Under the pieces are notes generated by a model that was not told the DNA's origin, made no database searches, and saw nothing but the letters and a program-made list of their open reading frames with translations. Below are positions 46,200-56,500 of a stretch of DNA of 64,000 bases, in pieces (position 1 is the stretch's first letter; each line of letters begins with the position of its first letter). This DNA comes from Lucinisca nassula (Eukaryota; Mollusca; Bivalvia; Lucinida; Lucinidae), in NCBI GenBank assembly GCA_963580285.1, contig OY757024.1, forward strand, positions 126,914,045 to 126,978,044, in the 5' to 3' direction. The position numbers were made by a program, and so were the translations under genes.

Positions 46200-47290
46200 C
46201 AGTAATGATCCTAAGTATTGGGGCAGACAGTCCTAAGCAAACAGTGCAGACCATACCTGCCAACTTTCACCCATTAGGCGTGAGTTTCACGATTTTTCCA
46301 TGCATTTTGATCTCACGATCGTGTTGCCAAAATAAAGCAAAAATCACGATTTTTCCACCTCCTCACGCTTGGTATTTTTATCAGCCAGTTTGTGGATAGT
46401 CATTTGGAATATCTTGGATTTCGTCACTATCTATTTTGGAGATGGAAAAACCCTGAGTATATTTTTAGATGTATTGACTATTTTTAACCCAATGATAGAT
46501 TGTCCAGTAACCACAAATAAATGCAAGTTGCCAACAGATTTCTATCTGTATGAGCATGAACAGGGATGCCCTTTGCTGATCTTTTCATGTAAGTATGTTA
46601 GAACAATTATTTAATCTCTCCCAGATGTAATCAAAGTAAATATTTACCTATGAATGAGCAATGTCATGTATTTTCGTGACTACGAAAATCGAAGTTTTTA
46701 TCTCTCAAACTAAGAATATTGTATTGTTATTTGGTATTGAGTGTTCTTACACTTCAGAAACAATTGTTTTGCAAAATAAAGGCTGTTATTGTCAGACATT
46801 AAGCACTCCTTGCAATTGCATGAAAACTGTTTCTGAGCAAAAGAACCTAATTTCAGACAGATCATATATTCAGACAATCTTTAGTTATTGCAAATACTGT
46901 TAATTATTGAAGCTTAAGTATTTTACCAGTGCTTTATTGGATAATACATAAAATGTAAACATGCAATTTCTCTGATTGTACTAGTGGACTGGAGGGTGTC
47001 TACTAGTTTGAAAAAAATCTCCCCCATGGAAATTTTGGGGAAAATATTCACCGCGCTTTATTCCATCAAAAAATCCCGTGACACGCAGAATCTCCCCCAT
47101 GAAAAATTTGAAAAGTTGGCAGGTATGGTGCAGACCCAAATCAGACTGCTCTGATCAGGGTCTACACTGTTTGCCATTCTGTCTGCATGTTTTGGACTCC
47201 TTGCTTGATCGTGAAACAAATTCGTTAAAATTTTAGAAGAATTACAGTAGGTCGTCAAGCTGTCCAAATTTTTAGGATTTTTTCTGTATT
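46200..47290. mobile_element. Hairpin-core MITE type 5 split by a hAT element
   Basis: Left part to 46251 ends in CAGTGCAGAC; it resumes at 47128 with the rest of the core (GACTGCTCTGATCAGGGTC). Confidence 0.82.
46252..47127. mobile_element. 876-bp non-autonomous hAT-type element
   Basis: Ends CATACCTGCCAACTTT and (complement) CATACCTGCCAACTTTT are inverted repeats. An exact 8-bp duplication GTGCAGAC flanks them (46244-46251, 47128-47135). It interrupts a hairpin-core MITE that rejoins as CAGTGCAGACCC. Frames of 80-81 codons inside show no recognisable domain. Confidence 0.88.
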
Positions 47291-47366
47291 TTATTGAGAA
47301 GATTACAAACACAGACAGATTAGGAATATGAATATTGACAAGCATAGAAGATATTTTAGTGTAAAT

Positions 47367-47580
47367 TTTAGCCCTTCTCTTGCTGAATATTCATTTAAGC
47401 CACACCCATTTCTGTCTATCAGCCAATCAAATTACTTGATGTAATTTATTGCTACAAATTCATAAACAAAATGCCAAACAGTGTAGATCCTGATCAGATG
47501 GCTTCTTCAGAAGCCATCTGATCTGGATCTACACTGTTTCCAAAGATAGGGGTTGTCGTGAACAGCAAGGTAAGGGTTAG
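47367..47580. mobile_element. TTAA MITE type 1
   Basis: Complete core; ends slightly decayed (TTAGCCCTTCTCTTGCTG / GCAAGGTAAGGGTTAG). Confidence 0.88.
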
Positions 47581-47994
47581 CATAGAATTTACATACTGTA
47601 TTTCCTGGATTAAGCGCAAGAGGTTAAATATTAGCACATATATCCACACTTTTTTTTTAATAAGTATATTAAACACCAATTTTGTTAAATACTGCTGCAA
47701 AAAAGAACTCACTATTTTTACTAGTGTTTATTCAGGATTTTATTTTGTTTTAATATAATATGCCACCTCTTATGAATACTGGAATATCCAAAGTTGGCAC
47801 AAGGAGCATCATAAGAGGGCTGCATGTGGTTGTGCGCTTAGTGAAAAGACTTTCTTGAACTTTTCACGAAGAAAATTAAATGTCTGAGAGCAGTGAATAT
47901 GGTATTTGAGGAAATTTTCTGAGACAAGTCTACAGCTGAGAAGGCCATATGGCTTTTGTTGCTATAATACGTATGTTTTAAAGCTAATTTAATC
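47581..47994. other. No gene seen
   Basis: AT-rich unique-looking intron sequence. Confidence 0.45.
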
Positions 47995-48350
47995 TTAACC
48001 CTTAAGATGCAGCAAAAACTGCATCTGAAAATGTCGTCTGTTTATGTCGTCTGCTGATTTTTTTTTTTTAACTTTTCAAATATTTTTCTGCATACAGGCA
48101 AACAGTGTGGACCCAGATCAGACTGCAGTCTGATCCAGATCAGACTGCAGTCTGATCTGGGTCCATACGGTTTGCAAAAATCACTTTTAAAGTTACCAGC
48201 AGACGACAAAACAGATAACAATTGTTGTGATTGGAATTTTATGGGTTAACCTGGAAACTTATAAAAGGGAAATAAGCAAACAGTGCAGACCCAGATCCAA
48301 CGCCGCATCATGAAGCATCTGATCAGGTTCTAAACTGTTTGCTGAAAGCA
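47995..48350. mobile_element. TTAA MITE type 4 and a separate core
   Basis: 47995-48248 ends TTAACCCTTAAGATGC / ATTTTATGGGTTAA; its core carries a duplicated CAGATCAGACTGCAGTCTGA. A lone hairpin core follows at 48272-48345. Confidence 0.82.
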
Positions 48351-48894
48351 ATAAACAATAACAAAAGTTGTCTGAAGATAACATAGCTCGCCTTTGGGGG
48401 CCTAAGTTGGATGAGTGTGTGTGAATTCGGACGACGGTGTCTGGTTGCGCTAAGTTGGATGAGGGTAAGTTATCAAAAATGAAATTTTTCTTCAGTATAA
48501 CAGCCCAACAGACTGCAGCAATTAGAAGAGAACCAGATAGTAAGTACCCCTAAGAACCACTGTAGAACAAATCTCGTTTTAAGTGTTTTTATTTGGAAAA
48601 AAACAAAACAATTCCAATTGTCCAGGCTTTGCCTGAAAAAGTCATTTTCTTATGTAAAAGAGCTAAACAGACTGCAGCAAAAGAAAGAGAACCAAAAGTA
48701 CTCCTCAGCACAAATGAACAAGATATCCTGTTTTCAAGCCTTAATTTCCACTGTGAAAATAAAAAAAAAAATCTATATGTGATAACAAAAAATTCTACAA
48801 ACTTCCAAGTAATAACAAGGCATCACAGAGGATACAAATCCCCTAGCATAAGACAACTTTACACAAATGCTAGCCTACATTACGATAACTCACC
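48351..48894. other. No gene supported
   Basis: A 113-codon frame (48593-48934) ends inside a repeat arm. CAGACTGCAGCAA...AGAGAACC occurs twice (48500, 48670), a local duplication. Confidence 0.45.
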
Positions 48895-49160
48895 CGTGCG
48901 ACATGGTGCATCTCCAAAATGGCTACTTTTCTGATGAAAATCCTTGTTATTTTTGTTATAAATGTTCAAAACATAGGTTGAGGGTGCTCGTTAGAACCGC
49001 CTCAGTGAGGCGGTTCTAACGAGTACCCACAACCTATGTCTTGGAGCAGAAATAAGAAAAATAATGTATACCCCCTTAAACCCCAGTTTTCTCTATATAA
49101 AGTGGGGTTTAGGGGGGTCTTCATTTCACGGACTTGTTCACGTGATGTAGCCTAGCATTT
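48895..49160. repeat. GAGGCGGTTCTAAC palindrome repeat
   Basis: Centre GTTAGAACCGCCTCAGTGAG with its perfect complement, arms AACATAGGTTG...GGGTGCTC and complement. Confidence 0.82.
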
Positions 49161-49298
49161 GTGTAGTTACATTAAATCCATCATCAATATAAGTAGATAC
49201 CTTCTTCTTTGGAGTTGCTTGGCAACTTTATTGCAAGTATCTATAATTGACCACATTTTTGTGATCCATCTTTAAAAAATATTATATCAAAACCATTT

Positions 49299-49601
49299 CG
49301 CCCCCACCCATCGGGGCTTAGAGAAAAAGATAGGCTCCATGGTGCATCCACGCAGAGCTGAAACTAACAAAACATGAGTACTGGTAAACCGCTTAGAAGG
49401 ACTAAGCCTGCCCAGGGAAAGTGGTGTGAGTAAGACCGTCAAAAGCATATAAGCCTTCTGGTTTCATTGGGCGGTGGGGCTTAAGATGTCATTTCATCTC
49501 AATGTCTGGTAAAAGTCCCACAAAATTGGAAGCAACATCTCCAGAATGACCTAAATAGTCTTGACAGGGACGTTAAAACCTCAATTCAAACAAACAAACA
49601 A
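49299..49601 (+). mobile_element. SINE F1 copy
   Basis: From CGCCCCCACCCATCGGGGC to TCAATTCAAACAAACAAAC. Confidence 0.85.
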
Positions 49602-49703
49602 AAACTTTATTGCAAGCATTCATATTTGACCTTGCCCTACATTTTATGTTTCACTGACTTGGTAAACAATTGCGAAAATCCTAGCCATTCAAGTCCATTT
49701 CTC

Positions 49704-49977
49704 CGGCCCCCGCCCATAGGGGCTTGAAGAATATATGGGCTGCATGAAGCTTCCATGCGGAGCTGAATCCGGCCCGCACACTAATACTGGTATACTGCTT
49801 AGAGGATCTAAGCCTGTCCATGCTAATAAACCCTATTGGTTTCATTGGGAGACAGGGCTTGAGATGTCATTTCATCTCAATGTCGGGTAAAAGTCCCACA
49901 AAATTGGAAGCAACGTCTCCAAAATGACCTTTACAGTGTTGACGGGGACGTTAAACCTCAAATCAAACAAACAAACG
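49704..49977 (+). mobile_element. SINE F1 copy
   Basis: 274 bp with a 12-bp duplication AGTCCATTTCTC (49692-49703, 49978-49989); small internal deletion near the GGACCGTCC site. Confidence 0.92.
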
Positions 49978-50165
49978 AGTCCATTTCTCAAGAACTGTAA
50001 GAGCTTGATAAAAGGCCTTTGGGGATTGAAACTTAAATGCAAGCATCCATATTTGACCTTTGACCTACATTTCAAGGTTCACTGACTTTGTGCACCCACA
50101 GGAACGACATAGCTTTTCACAGTATTATTTTTTCTACTTAATCTATACATTTTTGTGATCCATCT

Positions 50166-50336
50166 TTAACCCTTTTTGTACCAAATGGAATCTTCCTAGC
50201 AGGAGTCCATTTTGGAATTTAGGGGTGTCAGGTGGTGTTTTCTAACAAATTTGTTTGGAAAAGGCTGAACCTGTTGCAAATATTGTAGGCCCTGCCATGG
50301 TACCCATTTAGGGGTTTCCAGTCTAAAATGGGTTAA
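50166..50336. mobile_element. TTAA MITE type 2, core deleted
   Basis: TTAACCCTTTTTGTACC to TCTAAAATGGGTTAA; only TGTAGGCCCTGCC of the core remains. It sits inside a pogo-like MITE remnant (50142-50345). Confidence 0.8.
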
Positions 50337-50735
50337 ACTATATCATATCACTTAACCTTAAAAGTGAGTTTTTGGCAAATGGTGTTGGCCCGCCTGAGCA
50401 GTCTGATCTGGGCCCACACTTTATGCCTGTATGCAAAAATATTTTTACCCCCTTGTCCTGCTGAACCCGGATATGCCTTTTCTTTGAAACAATGTAGATC
50501 CAGATCAGATGGCTTCTGAAGAAGCCATCTGATCAGGATCTACATTGTTTGTCATTCAGGTTGTGAATTTGTTGTAATAATTTGCATCAAGCAATCTAAT
50601 TGGTTGATAATCCGTAGTGGGTGTGGCATATATGAATATTCAGCAGAACAAGGGTTAAAAAGTTTGCAAGCAGATTCAGCAGATGACATAAGCAGACGAC
50701 ACTTTCAGTTGTTGTTTTTTTCTCGGCAGCATAAG
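50337..50735. mobile_element. TTAA MITE type 4 with nested type 1
   Basis: Outer type 4 arms (GTGAGTTTTTGGCAAATGG; GACATAAGCAGACGAC). A type 1 copy (50445-50658) inserted in the AATATTTTTAAAAAG stretch. Confidence 0.82.
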
Positions 50736-50768
50736 GGATAATGAACTGTGTTAAAAAGAGGTTGCAGT

Positions 50769-50981
50769 TTAACCCTTGTCCTGCTAATCCCGGATATGCC
50801 TTATCTTTAAAACGATGTAGATCCAGATCAGATGGCTTCTGAAGAAGCCATCTGATCAGGATCTTCATTGTTTGCCATCCAGTTTATAAATTTATTGCAA
50901 TAATTTGAATCAAGTAATCTGATTGGTTGATAATTGGTAGTGGGTGTGGCATATATGAATATTCAGCAGGATAAGGGTTAA
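50769..50981. mobile_element. TTAA MITE type 1 beside exon D
   Basis: 213 bp, complete ends and core. Its TTAA ends at intron +9 after the exon D donor. Confidence 0.9.
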
Positions 50982-50989
50982 TAACATAC

Positions 50990-51242
50990 CTGCTGTCGTT
51001 TGACTGTCACCCAGCCATCAACTAGCAATACCATATTGAACAATATTGCTTTATGCACCACACATTCAACAAAATAGAACACCAACGGAATCACAGGAAA
51101 TATTTTTTCCGGGCGTAATTTCTCCCCAACCAAAACTGGTGGTAACATGAGCATCAAGGTCAAGACTTTGGGGTAGAGGTCAAGCGAAAACATCACATTC
51201 AAGAAGATAAACTTAGACTTCAAAAGCCATATGTACTCCACT
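50990..51242 (-). CDS. ABCC4-like: ABCC4-like TMD1 TM5-TM6 exon, alternative copy D
   Basis: A 253-bp exon, acceptor ...catttcag|A and donor CAG|gtatgt. After one base completing a split codon it encodes 84 uninterrupted residues. Landmarks: VEYIW at the start, SLDLYPK at 19-25, LPPVLVGEKLRPE at 33-45, FP..PLVF at 48-55, TVKR at 79-82. In ABCC4 this block covers the loop before TM5, TM5, the short external loop and TM6, which line the substrate path. By hand count 44 of 84 residues equal exon C, far fewer equal A or B. It is first of the four copies in transcript order. The acceptor region is built from a MITE end and another MITE starts at intron +9 after the donor. It ends QQ where the other copies end in E. 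Confidence 0.9.
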
Positions 51243-51244
51243 CT

Positions 51245-51370
51245 GAAATGCCAATCACGACAATTGTTGTCTGCATTGTCGTCTGCCGGATATCTTAAAA
51301 GTATTTTTTGCAAACTGTAGGAGCCGTCTGATATGGGCCAACAGTTTGCCTAAAATATTTTTAAAAACTT
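51245..51370. mobile_element. TTAA MITE type 4 fragment at the exon D acceptor
   Basis: AATGCCAATCACGACAATTG then GTCGTCTGC and a decayed core. In transcript sense it supplies the intron end GATTGGCATTTCAG of exon D. Confidence 0.78.
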
Positions 51371-51470
51371 TGTAAAAGAAAAAAAAAAACAAAAAAAACA
51401 AGAGGGCCAACTGGCGCTGTAGCTCTCACCTGTGTACCAGAAAATCATGAGTGATGTTTAGAATACCCAT

Positions 51471-51755
51471 CCGGACTTGAAGAAATAGATTGGGCTACAT
51501 GGTGCTTCCATGCAGAGCTGGAACCGAATGCAGATATATGAGTACTGGTAAACAGCTTAGAGGTTCTAAGCCTGCCCAGGAAAGGTGTTGCCAGTTGCCA
51601 GTTGAACTGTCTATGCATTTAAACCCTATTGGTTTCATTGGGCAGCAGAGCTTAAGATGTCATTTGATCTCAATGTAGGGTAAAAGTCCTGCAAATCTGG
51701 AAGCAGTCTTCAAAATGACCTACACAGCGTTGACGGGGATGTTAAACCTCAAAGC
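51471..51755 (+). mobile_element. SINE F1 copy, diverged
   Basis: From GGACTTGAAGAAATAGATTG to TTAAACCTCAAAGC, inside the 5.9-kb pearl-like element. Confidence 0.78.
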
Positions 51756-51861
51756 AATAAAAAATCGGGGCCCTGTTGTTTCAGAAAAGAAGATTTTTGA
51801 AGTTGATCAATTATAAGTCTATTGGAGTTAAGGAGCCCTGGCGAATGGCCAATTCAGACTC

Positions 51862-52081
51862 TAACAGGCCTCTGTGGCCTTGTGGTTAAAAGAGCTGACT
51901 CTTGATCATTAGGTCTCTCACCGCTGTGGTTCGAGGCTTGCTAGGGTCACATGTGAGATGCAAAGTACTGCAATGGAAGGTCAGGTGGTTTTTCTCCAGG
52001 TACTCCGGTTTTCGCTCACCTATGTTTAACTATCGGCTCGAACTGAGTGAAATAATCTTGAAAGGGCCGTAAAACCAAAAA
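51862..52081 (+). mobile_element. tRNA-derived SINE F4
   Basis: 220 bp. Head GGCCTCTGTGGCCTTGTGGT with B-box GGTTCGAGGCTTGC; body with GGTACTCCGGTTTTCGC, shared with many invertebrate SINEs; end AAAGGGCCGTAAAACC. A 13-bp duplication CCAATTCAGACTC flanks it (51849-51861, 52082-52094). Confidence 0.92.
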
Positions 52082-52321
52082 CCAATTCAGACTCCAGGTG
52101 CATGACTGGCAGGATTTATGTAGGAGACCACTTGACATTGCTACATAGTACATACTAAATATCTAAGCTCTGGGCCTCATGGTTTCGGGAGAGGAAGATT
52201 TTTTAATTTTTTTTCCAGTATAAGTCTATAGGTGCTAATGAGCCCTGGGGCATGACAAATTTTGACCCAAGGGGCATGGTTGGCATGATTTATGTGGGTG
52301 ACCATTTTACGTTGCTATATA

Positions 52322-53510
52322 CACTGCAGAGGCGTTATAATGCTGACGCTTAAAACGCGGAAATCGTTATAACGCTGTTGGTCTGTGGCTCCCGTTTTTT
52401 TTTTACGTTCCCCCCCCCCACCCAGTTTTGAAAGTTTGGCCGAAAATTGTTGCCCTTTTTCCGCGGAACTCGGCGGTCAAAATATCGTCAGCCGATACAG
52501 TTGGGCCGTAATTTTGAATACAATGCGGTATACTGCAGGGTGCGGTGCTTGGTACCCTACATTTTTAATAATTCAAAAACATCAATGTGTTGTTTTCCAG
52601 TTACATCCTAAAGGATAGTAATCTAACCCTTTCCAATTGACACTGTATACACTTAAGTATTTTTCGCGCCCAAACAGAGCAATGCAAACGCTGTTTGTGG
52701 TGCATCTGCATGCGGTATTTCCGTGGGGTCTTTTGGTGGGGGGAATTCGTTATAACGCTGTTGGTATGAGGCTCCAATTATTTCCTCCCCCCCCCCCCCA
52801 GTTTTGAAAACGGTCAAAATGTTTTCCCACTGTTCCTCGGAACTCGGCAGTCAAAACATCGTTAGCTAAGACCATACTGTATACTCGCTTATTTGCTCAA
52901 GTTGTCAACACTATTAAACTGTGAATAATCCCCTAAGGCTTATCGATAAGCCGGCAATTAACAGTGTGATAAGGTGTGAAAACTAGGTAATCAAGATATT
53001 TGTACCAGTTATGACTCAATTAATCCCTTTGTAATTGTCATGTGCAGACGCTAAATATTTTTCCCGCCAATTTTTAGCGCTTATGCATCCGATTATTTAT
53101 TTATTTTTCACTAGATAAAAAGAAAGAAACACCATCTTGGTTCGCTTACATTAATTGCCCCTCTTTCATTTCGGAATTGTCAAGTTGCATTTTACTTCAC
53201 TATTTAGTGATACCTTCGCGAGACCGGAAGAGGTAAATAAATATGGCGGCAGGAGATACAGAAACGAAAGTACAGCAATAAATAAATACAAAAATGGTTT
53301 GAATGAAAAGCAAAATGACCACAAGAAGTATAGAATCGGATAAATATTTAATCTAGTAAGAATATAATTTATAAAATACATGCAATATGTAATATTCATA
53401 ATTAACTGGCGGAAATAGTAGCCCATTCGGAATCGATATAGCGCTGGACCGCGTATAGCGCTGTCGACGTCGATGGATCCCAATGACAGCGTTATAACGA
53501 CGCTACAGTG
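52322..53510. mobile_element. 1.2-kb pogo/Tigger-like TIR element
   Basis: Left end CACTGCAGAGGCGTTATAAT and right end (complement) CACTGTAGCGTCGTTATAAC are inverted. A TA sits on each side, and removing the insert restores the host repeat GCTATATACTAAATATC. TA duplication and CGTTATAACG ends fit Tc1/mariner-pogo. No transposase frame seen. Confidence 0.75.
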
Positions 53511-53539
53511 TACTAAATATCTAAGGTCTGTACTTCATA

Positions 53540-56500
53540 AGATTTTCGAAGCTTATTTTCCATTATTCCATTATTAGTTTACTGGAGTTACAGGGTCACA
53601 AGATTTGGCCAATTTAAACCCTAGGGGCATGATTGGAAGGATTCATGTAGGCAACCACTCTTCGTTGCTACATGCTAAATACCTAAGCTTTCGGCCTTTT
53701 GTTTTCAGAGAAGAGGATTATTGAAGTTTGTTTTTCATTTTAAGTTGTACATTTCAAGTCTATGGTAGGTAATGTGCCCATGGGCATGGCCAATTTTGAC
53801 CCAAGGGGCATTTTTGGCAGGATTTATTAAGGTGATCATTTCATTTGGCTACATACTAAAGATCTAACCTCTGGGACATATGGTTTCAGAGGAGAAGATT
53901 TTTTTTTATTTTTTTTTTCCCCATTATAAGTCTATGGGAGCTAATGAGCCCATGGGCATGGCCAATTTTGATCCCAAGAGCGTGGTTGGCAGGATTTATG
54001 TAGGTGACCGCTTGACGTTGCTACATGCTACATATTTAAGCTCTATGCCCTGTGGTTTCAGAGAAAAAGATTTTTTAAGTTTTTCCAATTGTAAGTCTAT
54101 GGGAGCTAACGAGCCCTGTGGTGTGGCCAATTTGGATCCCAAGGGCATAATTGGCAGGATTTATGTCGGTGACCACTTGACATTGCTAGAAACTAAATAT
54201 CTAAGCTCTGGGCCTTATGGTTCCACAGAAGAAGATTTTTGAAGTTTCTTCCATTGTAAGTCTATAGGAGCTGATGAGCACTGGCATGGCCAATTTTGAC
54301 CCCAGGGGCATGGTTAGCAGGATTTATGTAGGTGACTATTTTATGTTGCTAGATACTAAATATCTAAGTTCTGTGCTTCACAGTTTCAGAGAAGAAGATT
54401 TTGAAGTTTTTTTCCATTAAGAGTCTATGGTAGCTAAGGGGCCCCGGGACGTGGCCCATTTGGACCCCAGGGGCATGACTGGCAGGATTTATGTCGGTGA
54501 CCACTTGCCATTGCTCCATGCTAAAATATATATGGTCTGGGCCCTGTGGTTTCAGAGAAGAAGATTTTTGAAGCTTTTTCCATTATGAGTCTATGGGAGC
54601 TATGACGCCCCAGAGAGTGGCCCAATTGGAACCCAGGGGCATGATTGGCATTTAGGTGACCACTTGCCTTTGCTACATGCTCAATATCTAAGCTCTGGGC
54701 CCTGTGGTTTCAGAGAAGATTTTTTAAGCTTTTTCCGTTATGAGCCTATGGGAGCTAAGGGGCCCCTGGGGTCACCCACTTGGACCCCAGGGGCATGATT
54801 GGCAGGATTTAGGTAGGTGATCACTTGCCGTTGCTAAATGCTAAATATCTAAGCTCCGGGCCCTGTGGTTTCAGAGAAGAAGATTTTTGAAGCTTTTTTC
54901 AATTATGAGACTATAGGAGCTTAGGGGCCCTTGGGCGTGGCCTGTTTGGAACCCAGGGGCATGATTGGCAGGATTTATGTAGGTGACCACTTACCGTAAC
55001 TAGAAGCTAAATATCTAAGCTTTGGGCCCTGTGGTTTCAGAGAAGGAGATTTTGGAAGCTCTTTTCCATGATGAGTCTATGAAAGCTAAGGGGCCCCAGG
55101 GTGTGGCCAATTTGGAACCCAGGGGCATGATTGTCAGGATTTATGTAGGTGACCACTTGCGCTTGCTACATGCTAAATATCTAAGCTCTGGGCCCTGTGG
55201 TTTTAGCGAAGAAGATTTTTTAAGCTTTTTTCCATTAGGAGTCCATAGGAGCTTAGGGACCCTGGGGCGTGGCCCGTTTGGACCCCAGGGGCATGATTGG
55301 CAGGAATTATGTAGGTGACCACTTGCTGTTGCTACATGCTAAATATCTAAGCTCTGGGCCTTGTGGTTTCAGAGAAGAAGATTTTTTAAGCTTTTTTCCA
55401 TTATGAGTCTATAGGAGGTTAGGGACCCTGGGGCGTGGCCCGTTTGGACCCCAGGGGCATGATTGGCAGGAATTATGTTGGTGACCACTTGCTGTTGCTA
55501 CATGCTAATTATCTAAGCTCTTGGCCCTGTGGTTTCAGAGCAGAAGATTTTTGAAGCTTTTTTCTATTATGAGTCTATGGGACAAAAGGGGCCCCGGGGT
55601 GTGGCCAATTTGGAACCCAGGGGCATGACTGGCAGGAATTATGTTGGTGACCACTTGCCTTTGCTACATGCTAAATATCTAAGCTCTAGGCCCTGTGGTT
55701 TCACAGAAGAAGATTTTTTAAGCTTTTTTTCCATTATGAGACTAAGGGAGCTAAGGGGCCTCGGGGCGTGGCCCATTTGGATCCCAGGGGCATGATTGGC
55801 AGGATTTATGTAGGTGACCCCTTGCCATTGCTACATGCTAAATATCTAAGCTCTGGGCCCTGTGGTTTCAGAGAAGAAGCTTCCTGAAGCTCTTTTTGCA
55901 TTACGAGTCTATAGGAGCTAAGGGTCCCTGGGGCGTGGCCCATTTGGACCCAAGGGACGTAATTGGCAGGAATTATGTAGGTGACCACTTGCCGTTGCTA
56001 CATGCTAAATATCTAAGCTCTGGGCCCTGTGGTTTCAGAGAAGAAGATTTTTGAAGCATTTTTCCACTATGAGTCTATGGGAGCAAAGGGACCCCAGGGT
56101 GTGGCCCATTTGGAACCCAGGGGCATGATTGGCAGGAATTATGTAGGTGACCACTTGCCGTTGCTACATGCTATATATCTAAGCTCTGGGCCCTGTGGTT
56201 TCAGAGAAGAAGATTTTTGAAGTTTTTTTCCATTATGAGACTATAGGAGCTAAGGGGCCCAGGGTGTGGCCCGTTTGAACCCAGGGGCATGATTGGCAGG
56301 ATTTATGTAGGTGGCCACTTGCCGTAACTACATGCTAAATATCTAAGGTTTCAGAGAAGTAGATTTTTGAAGCTTCTTTCCATTATGAGTCTATGGGAGC
56401 AAAAGGGACCCGGGGCATGGCCCATTTGGAACCCAGGGGCATGATTGGCAGGAATTATGTAGGTGACCACTTGCCCTTGCTACATGCTTAATATCTAAGC

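Larger units (their letters stand above)
49160..50140. repeat. 169-bp repeat family remnant with two SINE insertions
   Basis: Pieces of the 29.4-30.4 kb unit (TTTATTGCAAGCATTCATAT, CAAGAACTGTAAGAGCTT) separated by SINEs F1 at 49299 and 49704. Confidence 0.75.
3273..51242 (-). other. ABCC4-like: ABCC4-like (MRP-type) ABC transporter gene, internal segment
   Basis: This is the span of a minus-strand gene whose visible exons encode the end of transmembrane domain 1 (four alternative versions), the TMD1-NBD1 linker and the start of nucleotide-binding domain 1. Family knowledge: ABCC4/MRP4 proteins export organic anions, cyclic nucleotides, prostanoids and drugs across the plasma membrane using ATP. 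Seen: the linker start TFLQLDE parallels TFLLLDE of vertebrate ABCC4, the Walker A reads GPVGAGK, and the spacing between A-loop Trp and Walker A fits the family. The N-terminal exons should lie beyond base 64000. The exon that follows Walker A (starting with Ser, with Q-loop and signature) should lie before base 1. Neither was found here. Assignment to ABCC is firm; ABCC4 rather than another short MRP is likely but rests on memory of motifs. Confidence 0.9.

Noticed and set aside
48593..48934. 113-codon plus-strand frame as a gene
   Set aside because: Its end is repeat arm sequence, its middle is a local duplication and no family resemblance was seen.
50990..51242. The four TM5-TM6 exons as four tandem ABCC genes
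   Set aside because: Only one linker exon and one Walker A exon are visible in 48 kb and no other NBD or TMD exons lie between the copies.
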